64,000 bases of DNA from Acidipila sp. EB88 (GCF_003858395.1 NZ_QWEV01000005.1:1178001-1242000), one strand, 5' to 3'; counted from the first letter of the stretch, positions 36,394 to 46,023 are shown. Made by a program: numbers and translations. The notes: generated by a model not told the origin, from the letters alone.

Positions 36394-38067
36394 CTACGGC
36401 GCCTGCCCGGCCGGGCTTGACTGCGTGGCACGCGTTGCAGGCGTCGCGGCGGCAACGTTGAGCCCCGGGTGTGTGGGCAAAGCGGCAAAGCATTGCTGGA
36501 GCAAAACCCAGTCCTGCTGGAACTCAGGCATGGTTTCGCGAAAGTGGTCGCGGGCGAGCAGTGCGTAGGAGACGCGGCCGAGCATCAGGGTGAAGGCGAG
36601 TTCCGGGTCGGAGCCGGGGGCGAGGATGTTGGCGGAGGAAAGGCCCACCTTGCGGAACGGAACAGAGGTGGCCGGGCCGGCGTCGCCAGGGGCGAGCCAT
36701 GGAAGTCCCTGGCTGTCGATCGAGACGGCCGCCTGGGCAAAAGCGGTCGGAAACAGGACCTTACGAATGGCTGCGCGGTGTGGGTGTGCTTCTCGTCCGG
36801 GCCGGAGCGAGCCGGCCAGTGCGGGTTCGCCGGGTTCGCCAGTGTTAGTTACAACCGAACTGGTGCCGGCGCTCCCTGGTTCGAACGCGGACAGGATGGC
36901 CTGGGCTTCGGGGGAGCTCGCCATGGCGAGGAACTGCTGCCGGTACCGGGCCCACTGGGCGCTGTTGCCGAGGACATTGGCAGTCTCGGTTTGCGTGTCG
37001 GGCAGCGTGGGGTGGGCCGGTGCAAGGTCGCGGGCGGCTGGGTGGCTGGCCAGGATGAGGTTGGAGGTGAGCGGCCCGGGTTGAGGCTTGAAGCTGGCCT
37101 GGGTGGGTTCAGGCGCGAAGGCCTCGGTCGAGGCAACAGCGTGGCGGGCGTACTGCTTGTAAAGCGAGAAGCGGCCAGTGCAGTAGTAGGCAACAAAGAA
37201 CGAGCCCGCGACCTCGTGATCGCCGATCAGCGCGGCGGGGATGAGGTACTTCTTCATGTGGAAGCCGTCTTCGGTACCGGAGCGGGCGACGCCGGTGCGC
37301 GGCATGTCGCCGGGCTGCTGGGCAAAGTGCAGGGTGTAGAAGTCGAGCCCGGGGTGCCGCACGGCCCAGGTCGTAAAGGAGTGCACGGCGGCCTTGGGAC
37401 TCATCATGGCGAGGTCGTTGAGCACGTCGCGATGCACGGAGTGAGGAAAGACACTGTTGACCAGGCCGCGCGTGAAGTCGGAACAGTTGTTGGTGAGGGT
37501 GCGGTACTGGTTGCGATTGGGCGCGTCGTTGAGGCGGTCGACGATGGCCTGATCCTGGGCCAGCTCGTCCGACGAGCTGGCTGAATGCACAACAAAGAAG
37601 AAGAGGTCGCGGTCGATGGTGGAGCCGACGAGATCGTGCCAGTAGCTGTGCGGCTGGTCGGTGCAGGCGTGGTTGCAGACGGGGCGCAGAAAGGTGGCGC
37701 GGCCGTGCTGCTCGAGAGCGCGCTTGACGTTGTGCGATGCGTAGAGCAGGCGCTCCCCCGGCACAAGCGAGCCCTCGAGATAGAGCGAGAGCGGCACGAT
37801 GTTCCAGGAGTAAGGCTGGTCTTCGTGAAAGTCGGGATACATGGTGACGATGGAGCCCTGCTCGCCGGGGGCGCAGAGGCGCGCGTGGACAGGTGTGTCG
37901 GCGCAGACGCCGGAAAGGTAAACAAGCGAGTGGCCGGCATGGGTCCACTCCGAGACACCGATCGTGGTGGGGTCGGCCAGTGCGACGCCGATGTCGGCAC
38001 GGGCGGGAACGGCGGCCAGGGCGCAGAGGGCAAGGAGGCCGAGGGAGAAGCGGCAGCGAAAAGGCAT
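36394..38067 (-). CDS. Large secreted protein with Cys/His-rich N-terminal half, unknown
   Basis: 557 residues with a signal peptide (MPFRCRFSLGLLALCALAAVPARAD). The first half contains EWTHAGHSLVYLSGVC and TLTNNCSDFTRGLVNSVFP. A His in a 'GHS' turn and a Cys in an 'NNCSDF' segment are the kind of pair used by NlpC/P60-, LRAT- and DUF4105-like thiol enzymes, so a periplasmic thiol hydrolase is possible. This is inference; a third residue cannot be identified. The second half (about 330-557) is Ala/Pro-rich and of unknown fold. It stands upstream of acr3 and downstream of a B-family palindrome. Confidence 0.72.
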   Translation of the reverse strand: MPFRCRFSLGLLALCALAAVPARADIGVALADPTTIGVSEWTHAGHSLVYLSGVCADTPVHARLCAPGEQGSIVTMYPDFHEDQPYSWNIVPLSLYLEGSLVPGERLLYASHNVKRALEQHGRATFLRPVCNHACTDQPHSYWHDLVGSTIDRDLFFFVVHSASSSDELAQDQAIVDRLNDAPNRNQYRTLTNNCSDFTRGLVNSVFPHSVHRDVLNDLAMMSPKAAVHSFTTWAVRHPGLDFYTLHFAQQPGDMPRTGVARSGTEDGFHMKKYLIPAALIGDHEVAGSFFVAYYCTGRFSLYKQYARHAVASTEAFAPEPTQASFKPQPGPLTSNLILASHPAARDLAPAHPTLPDTQTETANVLGNSAQWARYRQQFLAMASSPEAQAILSAFEPGSAGTSSVVTNTGEPGEPALAGSLRPGREAHPHRAAIRKVLFPTAFAQAAVSIDSQGLPWLAPGDAGPATSVPFRKVGLSSANILAPGSDPELAFTLMLGRVSYALLARDHFRETMPEFQQDWVLLQQCFAALPTHPGLNVAAATPATRATQSSPAGQAP

Positions 38068-38122
38068 TGAGTAGATTCGATGCGGGAAGCGGGACGGGGT
38101 CGCTCTTGTTGGGAGGGGCAGC

Positions 38123-38212
38123 CCCCTGCGCGAAGCGGTCCCTTCGTGACGGGTTCGCCCTGAAAACCTCCAGGGCTACACGTCACGAAGTGGCCGCGAG
38201 CTGCGCAGGTGG
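38123..38212. repeat. Family B palindromic element, copy 2
   Basis: The left arm (38123-38152, CCCCTGCGC...GGTCCCTTCGTGACG) is complementary to the right arm (38181-38212, CGTCACGAAGTGGCCGCGAG then CTGCGCAGGTGG). A small internal stem, GCCCTG...CAGGGC, lies between them, so the element could form a cruciform. It sits between the start of the secreted unknown gene (38067) and the stop of the YeiB-like gene (38216). Confidence 0.7.
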
Positions 38213-38215
38213 TCT

Positions 38216-39544
38216 TCAGATCTTGAGAAAAATGTGACGGCGGTACAGCACGGCCATGGGGACCCAGCAGACGGCGACAAACGCGAGCGAGAACAGCAGC
38301 GAGCCGATGGCCGGGGTGATGCGGTTCTGGAAGAAGTGCTGGTAAACAAAAAGCGAGGCGCCGACACCATGGATGTGAGCGAAGAAGCACCAGCCGGCGA
38401 GCAGCTCAGCAAACACATACGAGGTGATGGCGTTGCGGCCGAAAACCAGCAGCGGCGCCCAGGCGGGCCCGCGCCAGCGCTTCACGTCGGCGAGCCAGAA
38501 GAACAGGGCAAGCAGCAGCAGCGACCAGCCGCCAGCCCAGAGGACGTAGGAACTCGTCCACATCTTTTTGTTAATGGGCAGGGCGAGGTTCCAGAGGCCG
38601 CCAAGCAGCAAAGAGGTGAGCCCGGCGGTGACGAGGCCGGCAAGTTTGCGCTCGGCGGAGTGGCGCGAGCGCAGCCACAGCCCGGTGAGCAGCCCCAGAC
38701 ACAGGGTGCCGATGGCAGGCAGCGTGCTGAGCAGGCCTTCGGGGTCGCGGGTGTGCTCGTAGAGGCGGCCGGGCAGAAGCAGGCGGTCGAGCCACGCGAC
38801 GAGGTTCTGGTCCTTGTCGAGCAGGGGGATATCGCGCCCGGGCAGGCCGTGGCCGGGAACCGGCACGTAGCGCAGCATGAGCCAGTAGCCGACAAGCGAG
38901 AACGCCAGCACACCCGCGAAGACCGCGACGCGACGCGTGTTGTTGCGGGTGAACGCGAGCAGCAGCGAGCCCACTCCGTAGCAGACGGCGATGCGCTGGA
39001 GCACGCCATAGATGCGGAGGTGCGCCCAGGGGAACAGCGGGAAGCCGTTGAGGAAGACGCCAATGGCGAACAGCAGCAGGGTGCGACGCAGGGCGTGGGC
39101 GAGGAAATCGCGGCGAGCGGCGGTGCGGGCGGCATGGAGAGCCGCTGTTTCGGCAGCAGCGGCTGGCTTGGTGGGGGCACTCGCGGATTCCCGGGCAGCG
39201 TCCTGCGCCGCAGTGAGTGCAGCCTCGCGAGCAGCAGGAGGAAGCGCAGGGTCAGGGCTGACCTGCCCGGAAGCGAGGGTGGATTGCGGGGCGGCTTCGG
39301 CTTCGCGGCGGGCGTAGGCGAGCACCAGCGAAACGCCGACCAGGTACAGAAAGGTGGGAAAGACCAGATCGGTGGGGGTGAAACCGTTCCAGTCGGCATG
39401 CTCGAGCGGGGCGAAGCCGACGCGGCTGTCCCCGGGATCGTTGACCAGGATCATGAAGGCGATGTCGAGACCGCGGAGCAGGTCGACGGAGAGAAGGCGC
39501 CCGGAGCGGACGGCCGCTGCGGGCGGACTGGTCAGAGTGGGCAT
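38216..39544 (-). CDS. Polytopic acyltransferase of the DUF5009/heparan glucosaminide N-acetyltransferase type
   Basis: 442 residues from the ATG at 39544, chosen for its AAAGGAT ribosome-binding site; the upstream open frame to 39667 is not protein-like. RLLSVDLLRGLDIAFMILVN is the family's opening motif, then DWNGFTPTDLVFPTFLYLVG. About ten helices follow, with a charged loop of alternating Ala/Glu (100-160), VPGHGLPGRDIPLLDKDQN and GRNAITSYVFAEL. Members transfer an acyl group to a membrane or cell-wall sugar in bacteria, and acetyl to heparan in animals. The substrate here is unknown. A long Ala-rich loop (about residues 100-165) is unusual. Confidence 0.85.
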   Translation of the reverse strand: MPTLTSPPAAAVRSGRLLSVDLLRGLDIAFMILVNDPGDSRVGFAPLEHADWNGFTPTDLVFPTFLYLVGVSLVLAYARREAEAAPQSTLASGQVSPDPALPPAAREAALTAAQDAARESASAPTKPAAAAETAALHAARTAARRDFLAHALRRTLLLFAIGVFLNGFPLFPWAHLRIYGVLQRIAVCYGVGSLLLAFTRNNTRRVAVFAGVLAFSLVGYWLMLRYVPVPGHGLPGRDIPLLDKDQNLVAWLDRLLLPGRLYEHTRDPEGLLSTLPAIGTLCLGLLTGLWLRSRHSAERKLAGLVTAGLTSLLLGGLWNLALPINKKMWTSSYVLWAGGWSLLLLALFFWLADVKRWRGPAWAPLLVFGRNAITSYVFAELLAGWCFFAHIHGVGASLFVYQHFFQNRITPAIGSLLFSLAFVAVCWVPMAVLYRRHIFLKI

Positions 39545-39773
39545 CGGCGGATCCTTTGCGGTGTCGCGATTGGGCGTAGTGGTGCGGGCGGCGCGGACTG
39601 CCGAGCATGGTACAGGGTTTCGCGGCGGGTGTGTGGCGCGTGGCCGGTCACTGCCGTAAGGGCTCATTTTTTACGCAGTGTTAGAACCTGACTTTCGAGC
39701 CCTGGGCAGGTGCAGCAGAATCATGGGGCGTCGGCGGCTCAGCCCTGCGCGGGCGGCACGTCGAAGAATTCCA
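39545..39773. other. Intergenic leader, no gene
   Basis: Together with the following promoter and leader this is a 383-bp gap between the divergent YeiB-like and receptor genes. I see no hairpin, tRNA or open frame with protein-like character in this part. Confidence 0.6.
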
Positions 39774-39802
39774 TTGCTTTCCGGCGTGATCGATTTTAAT
39801 GT
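39774..39802 (+). promoter_or_regulatory. Possible sigma-70 promoter of the second receptor
   Basis: TTGCTT (39774-39779) and TAATGT (39797-39802) are separated by 17 bp, about 125 bp before the receptor ATG. The match to the -35 and -10 boxes is four of six in each, which is weak but well spaced. Confidence 0.35.
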
Positions 39803-39927
39803 CAGGTTCATTCACGCTTTATGTTCATCTCTGGGTGAAACGATCAGTCGGGTGAACGAACAACCCCGCCCAGTTGTGCAAAGACCCTGGCAAGCGGTAC
39901 CCCGGGGCAACTTCGGAGGCTTTCTAC

Positions 39928-42900
39928 ATGCGCAATCTTCAACCCAAGTGTTGGCTCACGGTAGCTACGGCCGCCCTCATGATGTCCACATCCGGAATGG
40001 CACAGACCATTACGGGCACGGTTAACGGAATCGTAACGGACGCTTCGGGCGCCGTTATGCCAGACACGACCATCGTGGTTAAAAACACCGCGACCAACGT
40101 AGAGACCACGGCCAAGACGAACAACGCCGGCGAGTACTCGGTCCGCTTCCTGCAGATCGGCCAGTATACGGTGACAGTTACTGGCGCGGGCTTCAAGACC
40201 TATACCTCGCAGCCATTCACTCTGGAAGTGAACCAGATTGCAAAGGTCGACGCCAAGATGGAAACCGGCGCGGCGACTGAAAACGTCAATGTGTCGGGCA
40301 ACGTGCAGCCGATCCTGGATACCGAAGACACGACGCTCCAGACCACCTTCACAGCGAACACGATCCAGAACCTGCCGCTGAATGGCCGCAACTTCTCGTC
40401 GATCACGATGTTTCTGCCGGGTGCGGTTTCAACTTCGCCTGCCGACATGAGCGGAAGCTCCGGCATCGAGCGCGACACAGGTCAGAACGGCACCACCTCG
40501 GTAAACGGTAACCGCAACCAGTCCAATAACTACCTGCTGGACGGCGTGGAAATCAACGAGACGATCAACAACGTTATTGGTTACAACCCGAGTCCGGACG
40601 CGATTGAGAACCTGACCGTGATCACCTCCAACGCGCCCGCCGAGTACGGCAACGTCAACGGTGGCGACGTACTCGCGATCCTGAAGAGCGGCACGAACCA
40701 CCTCCACGGATCGGTGTTCGGCTTCCTGGAGAACTACAACCTCGACGCCAACAGCTGGGCGAACAACTTCTCAGGCAATCCAAAGCAGCCGTTTACCCAG
40801 TCGATCTTCGGCGGTACGGTAGGCGGACCGATCATCAAGGACAAGCTGTTCTTCTTTGCTGATTACGAAGGCGCGCGCAATCAGACAGGCGGCACATCGG
40901 TTGACAGTGTCATTCCGCAGGCTTATCGGAACGGCGATTTTTCTTCACTGCTTACCACGACCAATGGCGTCACAAGCGGGCAGATCACGCACTACGTCGC
41001 AGGGCAAGGACTGGTTCCGTACCTGAATAACCAGGTGCCAATCACTAACCCGGTGGCACAGTTCCTGTTTGCGCATCCTGAGCTTTACCCGCTGCCGAAC
41101 AAGGCTGCTATCGACGGCGTAGCGCAGGACAACTACATCGGCGCATATAAGCTCACGCGGCGCAACGACCAGGGCGACGTCAAGGTCGACTGGAAACTGG
41201 GCCAGAACGATTCGTTCAACGTGCGCTACTCGCAGGGCGAAGCATCCGATCAGAATCCTGAGAACGGACTCGCCATCACGTTCCCCACCGAGAACAGCTT
41301 CCCGTTCAAGGGTCTCGCGTTTAACCAGGTGCACACCTTCTCGTCGTCGATCATCAACGAGTTCCGTGCGGGCTGGTCGCGTGTGCGCTGGGTTGGCGGT
41401 GTCCCCGTGGATACGACCGGAGCCTTCGGTCTGACCGGTAACTCCCTGGTGGGCATCAACTACCCCGATCAGCCTTACCCGGGTTTTGCCCTGCAGGACT
41501 TCAGCAATGCCAAGGGATCGGTCGGCAACCTGAGCTACCTGACCGGCGTAGGTACCACCGGTGGTGGCAGCAGCCTGATCAACAACATCTTCACCTATGG
41601 CGACAACCTCACCTTCCAGCTCTCGAAGCACACACTGCGGGTCGGTGTGGAGATCCTGCGCTACCAGCAGAACAACTTCTACCCGGGTAATGACGGCATC
41701 ATGGGCCGCGAGCAGTATGCTGGCGCCTTTACCGGCAACAACGTTGCCGACTTCCTGTCGGATCAGGTTTTCTACGCCGGCATCTCGGCGAACTCGGGCC
41801 GTAGCGGACAGCGCCAGTATCGCGACGCCGGCTTTGTGCAGGACGACTGGAAAGTGTCGGACAAGCTGACCGTCAACCTCGGGCTCCGCTACGAGTACGA
41901 CCAGCCGATCTACGAAGTGAACGACAAGGAAGCCAACGTTGACTTGGCGACCGCTCAGTACTACTACGCGGGTACGGCAGCAGCAGCGGCGGTATTTGGT
42001 GACGGACACGCGCTGTACCACCCGACCTACACCAACTTCATGCCTCGCTTCGGCTTCGCATACCAGGCATCGCCCCGCTTTGTTGTGCGCGGTGGATATG
42101 GCATCACGAACTACCTGGAAGGCACCGGCGCCAACCTGCGCCTGAACTTCAACCCACCGTTCCAGCCGGCCTACGAGTACACGGCAAACGCTGCAACGAG
42201 CACCAGCCCTGGCGACCCGCTGCCCGCACAGACCGCCTTGCCGGAAAGCTTCGCGTCTTCTTCGAGCAGCAACACGCTGCGCGCCTGGGACAGCCATCTG
42301 CGCCCTGCGCTGATCCAGGAGTTCACACTCGGTACCGAGTATGAGCTGGACAACAAGACCTCGGTCTCGGTGGCCTACGTAGGCCAGACCGGTGCTCACC
42401 TGGTGGATCCGCGTGCGGGTAACCAGCTCACCGCGCCGGGTACTGTCGCTCCTTACGCGAATCTCGTTGGACAGACGGGCGCCATCGTGGTGACCGAAAC
42501 CGACGCGATGATGAACTACAACGCACTGCAGGCTACGGTTCGGCATCGCCAGAGCAACGGTCTTGAGTACCAGTTGAACTACACCTACTCGAAGGCTATG
42601 ACCAACAACGTCGGCTTCTACGGCACGGCAGTGACGGGTCAGGGCAACGGATACGGAGCCTACGCGCAGAATGGCTATGACCTGCATTCTGAGTACGGCC
42701 CGGCGGGTAACGACACGCCGCACAACATCAGTGCGACGGGCGTATACGAACTGCCTTTCGGACGTGGCCGCAGGTACGGTGCAAACATGAACCGCATCGT
42801 GGATGAGGCAGCGGGCGGATGGAAGCTCACCGGAACGGCGATTCTGTATGCCGGATTCCCTGTCACCCTCGGCGCACCGGACGAGACCTCGGTGCAGAAC

Positions 42901-43296
42901 CGCGCGTCCCGTCCCGACCAGTATCGCAAGCTGAATGTGCGGGGCCGCAGCACCAACAACTGGTTCGGCACCGATCCTTCCGCAGCCCCTTGCCTTACCT
43001 CGGGCGTGGATAACGGAACCTGCGCGTACGGCACGCCCGCAACCGAGCAGTTCGGTACGGCAAGCAATGGCAGCCAGCGCTCTCCGGGTTACCGTCAGAT
43101 CGATCTGACGGCCGGCAAGGCGTTCCACATCACCGAGTCGCAGAACTTCGAGTTCCGTGCTGACTTCTTCAACGCGTTCAACCTGGCCAGCTACGGTTAC
43201 CCGGATACCAACATCGGGGACAAGAACTTCGGCCAGATTATCGACACCCGCTCGCCGGCACGTCAGGTCCAGTTCTCGGCGCACTACAACTTCTAA
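39928..43296 (+). CDS. Large Oar-like TonB-dependent receptor
   Basis: 1122 residues from the ATG at 39928, preceded by CGGAGG. A signal peptide (MRNLQPKCWLTVATAALMMS then TSGMAQ) is followed by a carboxypeptidase-regulatory-like domain at 25-105 (GIVTDASGAVMPDTTIVVKN, GEYSVRFLQIGQYTVTV). The plug at about 120-260 has NLPLNGRNFSSITMFLPG, NGNRNQSNNYLLDGVEINET and ENLTVITSNAPAEYGNVNGG. The barrel ends in VQFSAHYNF with a terminal Phe. It likely imports a large nutrient, perhaps oligosaccharide or peptide. Codon use looks more ordered than in its neighbours. A strong UUCG terminator follows immediately. Confidence 0.93.
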   Translation: MRNLQPKCWLTVATAALMMSTSGMAQTITGTVNGIVTDASGAVMPDTTIVVKNTATNVETTAKTNNAGEYSVRFLQIGQYTVTVTGAGFKTYTSQPFTLEVNQIAKVDAKMETGAATENVNVSGNVQPILDTEDTTLQTTFTANTIQNLPLNGRNFSSITMFLPGAVSTSPADMSGSSGIERDTGQNGTTSVNGNRNQSNNYLLDGVEINETINNVIGYNPSPDAIENLTVITSNAPAEYGNVNGGDVLAILKSGTNHLHGSVFGFLENYNLDANSWANNFSGNPKQPFTQSIFGGTVGGPIIKDKLFFFADYEGARNQTGGTSVDSVIPQAYRNGDFSSLLTTTNGVTSGQITHYVAGQGLVPYLNNQVPITNPVAQFLFAHPELYPLPNKAAIDGVAQDNYIGAYKLTRRNDQGDVKVDWKLGQNDSFNVRYSQGEASDQNPENGLAITFPTENSFPFKGLAFNQVHTFSSSIINEFRAGWSRVRWVGGVPVDTTGAFGLTGNSLVGINYPDQPYPGFALQDFSNAKGSVGNLSYLTGVGTTGGGSSLINNIFTYGDNLTFQLSKHTLRVGVEILRYQQNNFYPGNDGIMGREQYAGAFTGNNVADFLSDQVFYAGISANSGRSGQRQYRDAGFVQDDWKVSDKLTVNLGLRYEYDQPIYEVNDKEANVDLATAQYYYAGTAAAAAVFGDGHALYHPTYTNFMPRFGFAYQASPRFVVRGGYGITNYLEGTGANLRLNFNPPFQPAYEYTANAATSTSPGDPLPAQTALPESFASSSSSNTLRAWDSHLRPALIQEFTLGTEYELDNKTSVSVAYVGQTGAHLVDPRAGNQLTAPGTVAPYANLVGQTGAIVVTETDAMMNYNALQATVRHRQSNGLEYQLNYTYSKAMTNNVGFYGTAVTGQGNGYGAYAQNGYDLHSEYGPAGNDTPHNISATGVYELPFGRGRRYGANMNRIVDEAAGGWKLTGTAILYAGFPVTLGAPDETSVQNRASRPDQYRKLNVRGRSTNNWFGTDPSAAPCLTSGVDNGTCAYGTPATEQFGTASNGSQRSPGYRQIDLTAGKAFHITESQNFEFRADFFNAFNLASYGYPDTNIGDKNFGQIIDTRSPARQVQFSAHYNF

Positions 43297-43313
43297 CCGC
43301 TACAGGCTATACA

Positions 43314-43349
43314 GCAGCATGGGCCATCCTTCGGGGTGGCCCATGCTGC
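43314..43349 (+). terminator. Intrinsic terminator of the receptor gene
   Basis: GCAGCATGGGCCA (43314-43326) pairs with TGGCCCATGCTGC (43337-43349), and the stem continues through T-G, C-G, C-G to a TTCG tetraloop. It begins 17 bp after the receptor stop, with TTTAGG following. A very stable structure. Confidence 0.85.
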
Positions 43350-43383
43350 GTTTAGGACTGATGGGCGGCTTAGACTGAATGGC

Positions 43384-44571
43384 ATGACGAGCGCGATGGG
43401 TGCTGTGGAGCGCGGGGCGGGTGGTGCCTTGCTGGCGGACGCACAGAAGGACCTGCCACTGCTGCTGCGACAGATGGAGCAGCTGGTGCGGTTGGAGTCG
43501 CCTTCCGACGACAAGGCGCGGTGTGAGCAGGCGCTGGAGCTGGTAGCCGGGTGGGCGCGGGAGATGGGTGGGGTCGTGCGGTGGTATCGCAGCCGGACCC
43601 ATGCGGACTCGCTGGAGGTGCGGTGGGCTGGTCCTCGCCTGCGCGGCACCGCCGGTGGGGCACGGCAGCGGCCGGTGCTGCTGCTTGGGCACCTGGATAC
43701 GGTGTGGCCGGTGGGCACGCTGGCCAGGATGCCGTTTCGGGTGGGACGGGAGCGGATTCAAGGACCCGGCGTGCTGGACATGAAAGCCGGGGTGGCCATG
43801 GCGCTCGCTGCCATGCGCCTGCTGCTCGCAGGAGGGGCGGCCGGGCGACCGGTCACGCTGCTGCTGCATGGCGACGAGGAGATCGGCAGCCCGGCTTCGC
43901 GGGCGGTGACCGAGCGGGTCGCGCCGGCGTGCGAGGCAGTGTACGTGCTTGAACCGGGGCAAGGGCCAGAGGGCGCATTGAAGACGGCGCGCAAGGGCGT
44001 AGGACACTACCGGCTGGAGGTCAGCGGGGTGGGTTCGCATAGCGGCGTGGACTTCGAGGCGGGGCATTCGGCGGTGCTGGAGCTGGCGCACCAGCTGCTA
44101 ACGATTGCGAGCTTTACGGAGCCGGCGAGCGGGCTGACAGTAAACCCCGGCGTCATCGGCGGTGGAACCCTGTCGAATGTGGTGGCCGCCTCGGCGTGGG
44201 CCGAGATCGACGTGCGGATTGCCAAGGCGGCCGATGCGGGGCGGATCGAACGAAAACTGCGCTCGCTCCGGGTCAAGGACAAAGCATGCCAGCTCGAGGT
44301 GAGCGGCGGCATCAACCGGCCGCCGATGGAGCGGACGCGGGCGATCGGTACGCTGTTTGCAAAAGCGCGCGCAGTGGCTGCGGAGATGGGCATCGAGCTG
44401 CACGAGGCTTCCACCGGCGGTGGGTCGGATGGGAACTTTACCGCAGCCATGGGTGTGCCGACGCTGGACGGGATGGGTGCTGTTGGCGGCGGGGCGCATG
44501 CGGCCTCGGAACACGTGGTGCGTGGGGAGCTAGCGCCGCGGGTTGCGTTGCTGGCTGGGATGTTGCGGTGA
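43384..44571 (+). CDS. M20-family metallopeptidase (glutamate carboxypeptidase-like)
   Basis: 395 residues from the ATG at 43384, after the receptor terminator; an ATG at 43396 is also possible and no strong ribosome-binding site is seen. Dinuclear zinc motifs of M20: LLLGHLDTVWPVG (His, Asp), DMKAGVAMAL (Asp), GDEEIGS (catalytic Glu and ligand), LEPGQG (Glu/Asp position) and GGAHAASEHV (His) near the end. A dimerisation lid domain lies between about 195 and 310. It hydrolyses an amide bond next to an acidic amino acid in known relatives; the substrate is not defined. No signal peptide. Confidence 0.92.
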   Translation: MTSAMGAVERGAGGALLADAQKDLPLLLRQMEQLVRLESPSDDKARCEQALELVAGWAREMGGVVRWYRSRTHADSLEVRWAGPRLRGTAGGARQRPVLLLGHLDTVWPVGTLARMPFRVGRERIQGPGVLDMKAGVAMALAAMRLLLAGGAAGRPVTLLLHGDEEIGSPASRAVTERVAPACEAVYVLEPGQGPEGALKTARKGVGHYRLEVSGVGSHSGVDFEAGHSAVLELAHQLLTIASFTEPASGLTVNPGVIGGGTLSNVVAASAWAEIDVRIAKAADAGRIERKLRSLRVKDKACQLEVSGGINRPPMERTRAIGTLFAKARAVAAEMGIELHEASTGGGSDGNFTAAMGVPTLDGMGAVGGGAHAASEHVVRGELAPRVALLAGMLR

Positions 44572-44575
44572 GGCA

Positions 44576-44720
44576 AACCGCCTGCGCGGCTGGCGGCCAC
44601 TTCGCGGCGGGTGATCGATGGCTGGAAAGGGTGCCCGCGTCTCAGAAGCTAGACATGGGGCACCCGTTCTGGTTGTGAAAGAAGACGTGCCACGAAGTGG
44701 CCGCCTCTCGCGCGCAGGGA
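44576..44720. repeat. Composite repeat: family B arms flanking family A copy 3
   Basis: The left B arm (44576-44608) is aaaccgcctgcgcggc then tggcggccacttcgcgg. The right B arm (44688-44720) is gtgccacgaagtggccgcc then tctcgcgcgcaggg. Between them lies family A copy 3 (44629-44665), gggtgcccgcgtctcagaag then ctagacatggggcaccc. The two families therefore nest in one element between the convergent M20 and Gfo/Idh genes. Confidence 0.75.
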
Positions 44721-44734
44721 GGGTGTTCTGGAAT

Positions 44735-44766
44735 AAAGAAGCGAAGCTGTTGGGCTTCGCTTCTTT
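44735..44766. terminator. Bidirectional intrinsic terminator
   Basis: AAAGAAGCGAAGC (44735-44747) and GCTTCGCTTCTTT (44754-44766) form a perfect 13-bp stem with a 6-base loop (tgttgg). A/T-rich ends on both sides fit termination in both directions. It lies between the convergent stops of the M20 (44571) and Gfo/Idh (44787) genes. Confidence 0.85.
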
Positions 44767-44786
44767 GTTGTTGCACCGGCCATGGT

Positions 44787-45937
44787 TTAGTTCTTCGGGG
44801 TTTTCTCCTGGCCGCGGGCGGGGGAGCTGGTGTTGATCATCTCCGGCGCACTTTGGGCGCGGAGTTCCTCCACCTGGCTTGGGGAAATACGGTGGGTCAC
44901 TTCAACGCGGTCGACTTTTTCCCACTGGCCGCTGCCAAGCGAGCGGTGGATAGCTTCAATGACACGCACGTCGGCAAGCCCCTCGGTGGCATCGGGTTCG
45001 GGGTGGGTGCCATTAAGGATGCAGTTGGAGAAGTAGCGCATCTGACCACCGAAATGATCGGTGTTTTTGTAGCTGGTGTGGTCCTGCTTCTTGTCGATGA
45101 TGGTAAACGACTCGAGCGGTTTGCCGTACATGTAGCAAGGGTTGAGCTCGAGCGACCCCTTGGTGCCGACCACGGTATAGGTGTCGATGGTGTTGCCGTA
45201 GTAGGTGACCGTGAACTGAGCGAGTCGGCCCTCGGGGAAGCGCAGGATGACGGAAACAGTATCGTCGAAGTCGCCGAAGCCGGCTTCGGGGTGGCGGACG
45301 CCGGTGGCAAAAGCCTCGGTAGGCTCGTCTTCGAAAAGGTTGCGGACGGCGTTGATCGGGTACGGGCCCATGTCGAGGATCGGGCCGGCGAGCAAACCGC
45401 TGGTAGCGCGGTGGTTCTTGGGGTCAAGCATCTGCGAGAAGGTGGAGGTGAAGAGATGTACCTGGCCAAGGTCGCCGGAGCGGACCTTCTCGATGGCGGC
45501 AATGGTGGCAGGCTCGAAGTGGAGGCGGTAAGCGACCATGAGCTTGGCCTCGGAGGCCTTCTCGGCTGCGAGTATCTTCTCGGCCTGCTCGGAGGAGACT
45601 TCCATGGGCTTCTCGAGCAGCACGTGAATGCCAGCTTCAAGGGCAGGCACGGTGTATTCGGCGTGTTGCCAGTTTGGGAGGCCGATGTAGACGGCATCGA
45701 TCTCACCGGAGCGCAGTAGCTGGCCATACTGCTCGTAGTTATAGGTGTGCTCGATCTTGTACTTGTCGGCGAGAGCGGCGGCCTTGGTGGGGTCTCCGGT
45801 GACGAGCGCGGTCATTACGGAGTTGCCGGTGTGCTCGACCCGGGCATCATGGCTTCCTGCGAGATGGAGCCGAGGCCAACGATGGCGTACCTGACTTTGC
45901 GGTCTTCACCCAATCCCAGAACTTCCTTCAAACTCAT
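44787..45937 (-). pseudogene. Gfo/Idh/MocA oxidoreductase, frameshifted near its N-terminus
   Basis: The true start is the ATG at 45937 with AGGGAAG upstream: MSLKEVLGLGEDRKVRYAIV then GLGSISQEAMMPG, a Rossmann NAD(P) fold. At about 45839-45841 the frame breaks; adding one G in the run restores VEHTGNSVMTALVTGDPTKA and a full 383-residue protein. The remainder has the family's EKPMEVS motif (the KP step before the substrate site), GGPILDMGPYPIN-like and the C-terminal dimer sheet. It would oxidise or reduce a sugar or polyol with NAD(P)H, possibly glucose-fructose type. If the break is real the gene is dead; the in-frame portion 44787-45815 lacks part of the cofactor fold. Confidence 0.85.
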
Positions 45938-46023
45938 CGAGCACTTCCCTGTTTCGCATATGTGCGATGCGAGGTGAGATGTGCGGGCGCGCAGAAGTGC
46001 CGCTTTGCGCAGGCGAGACCGGT

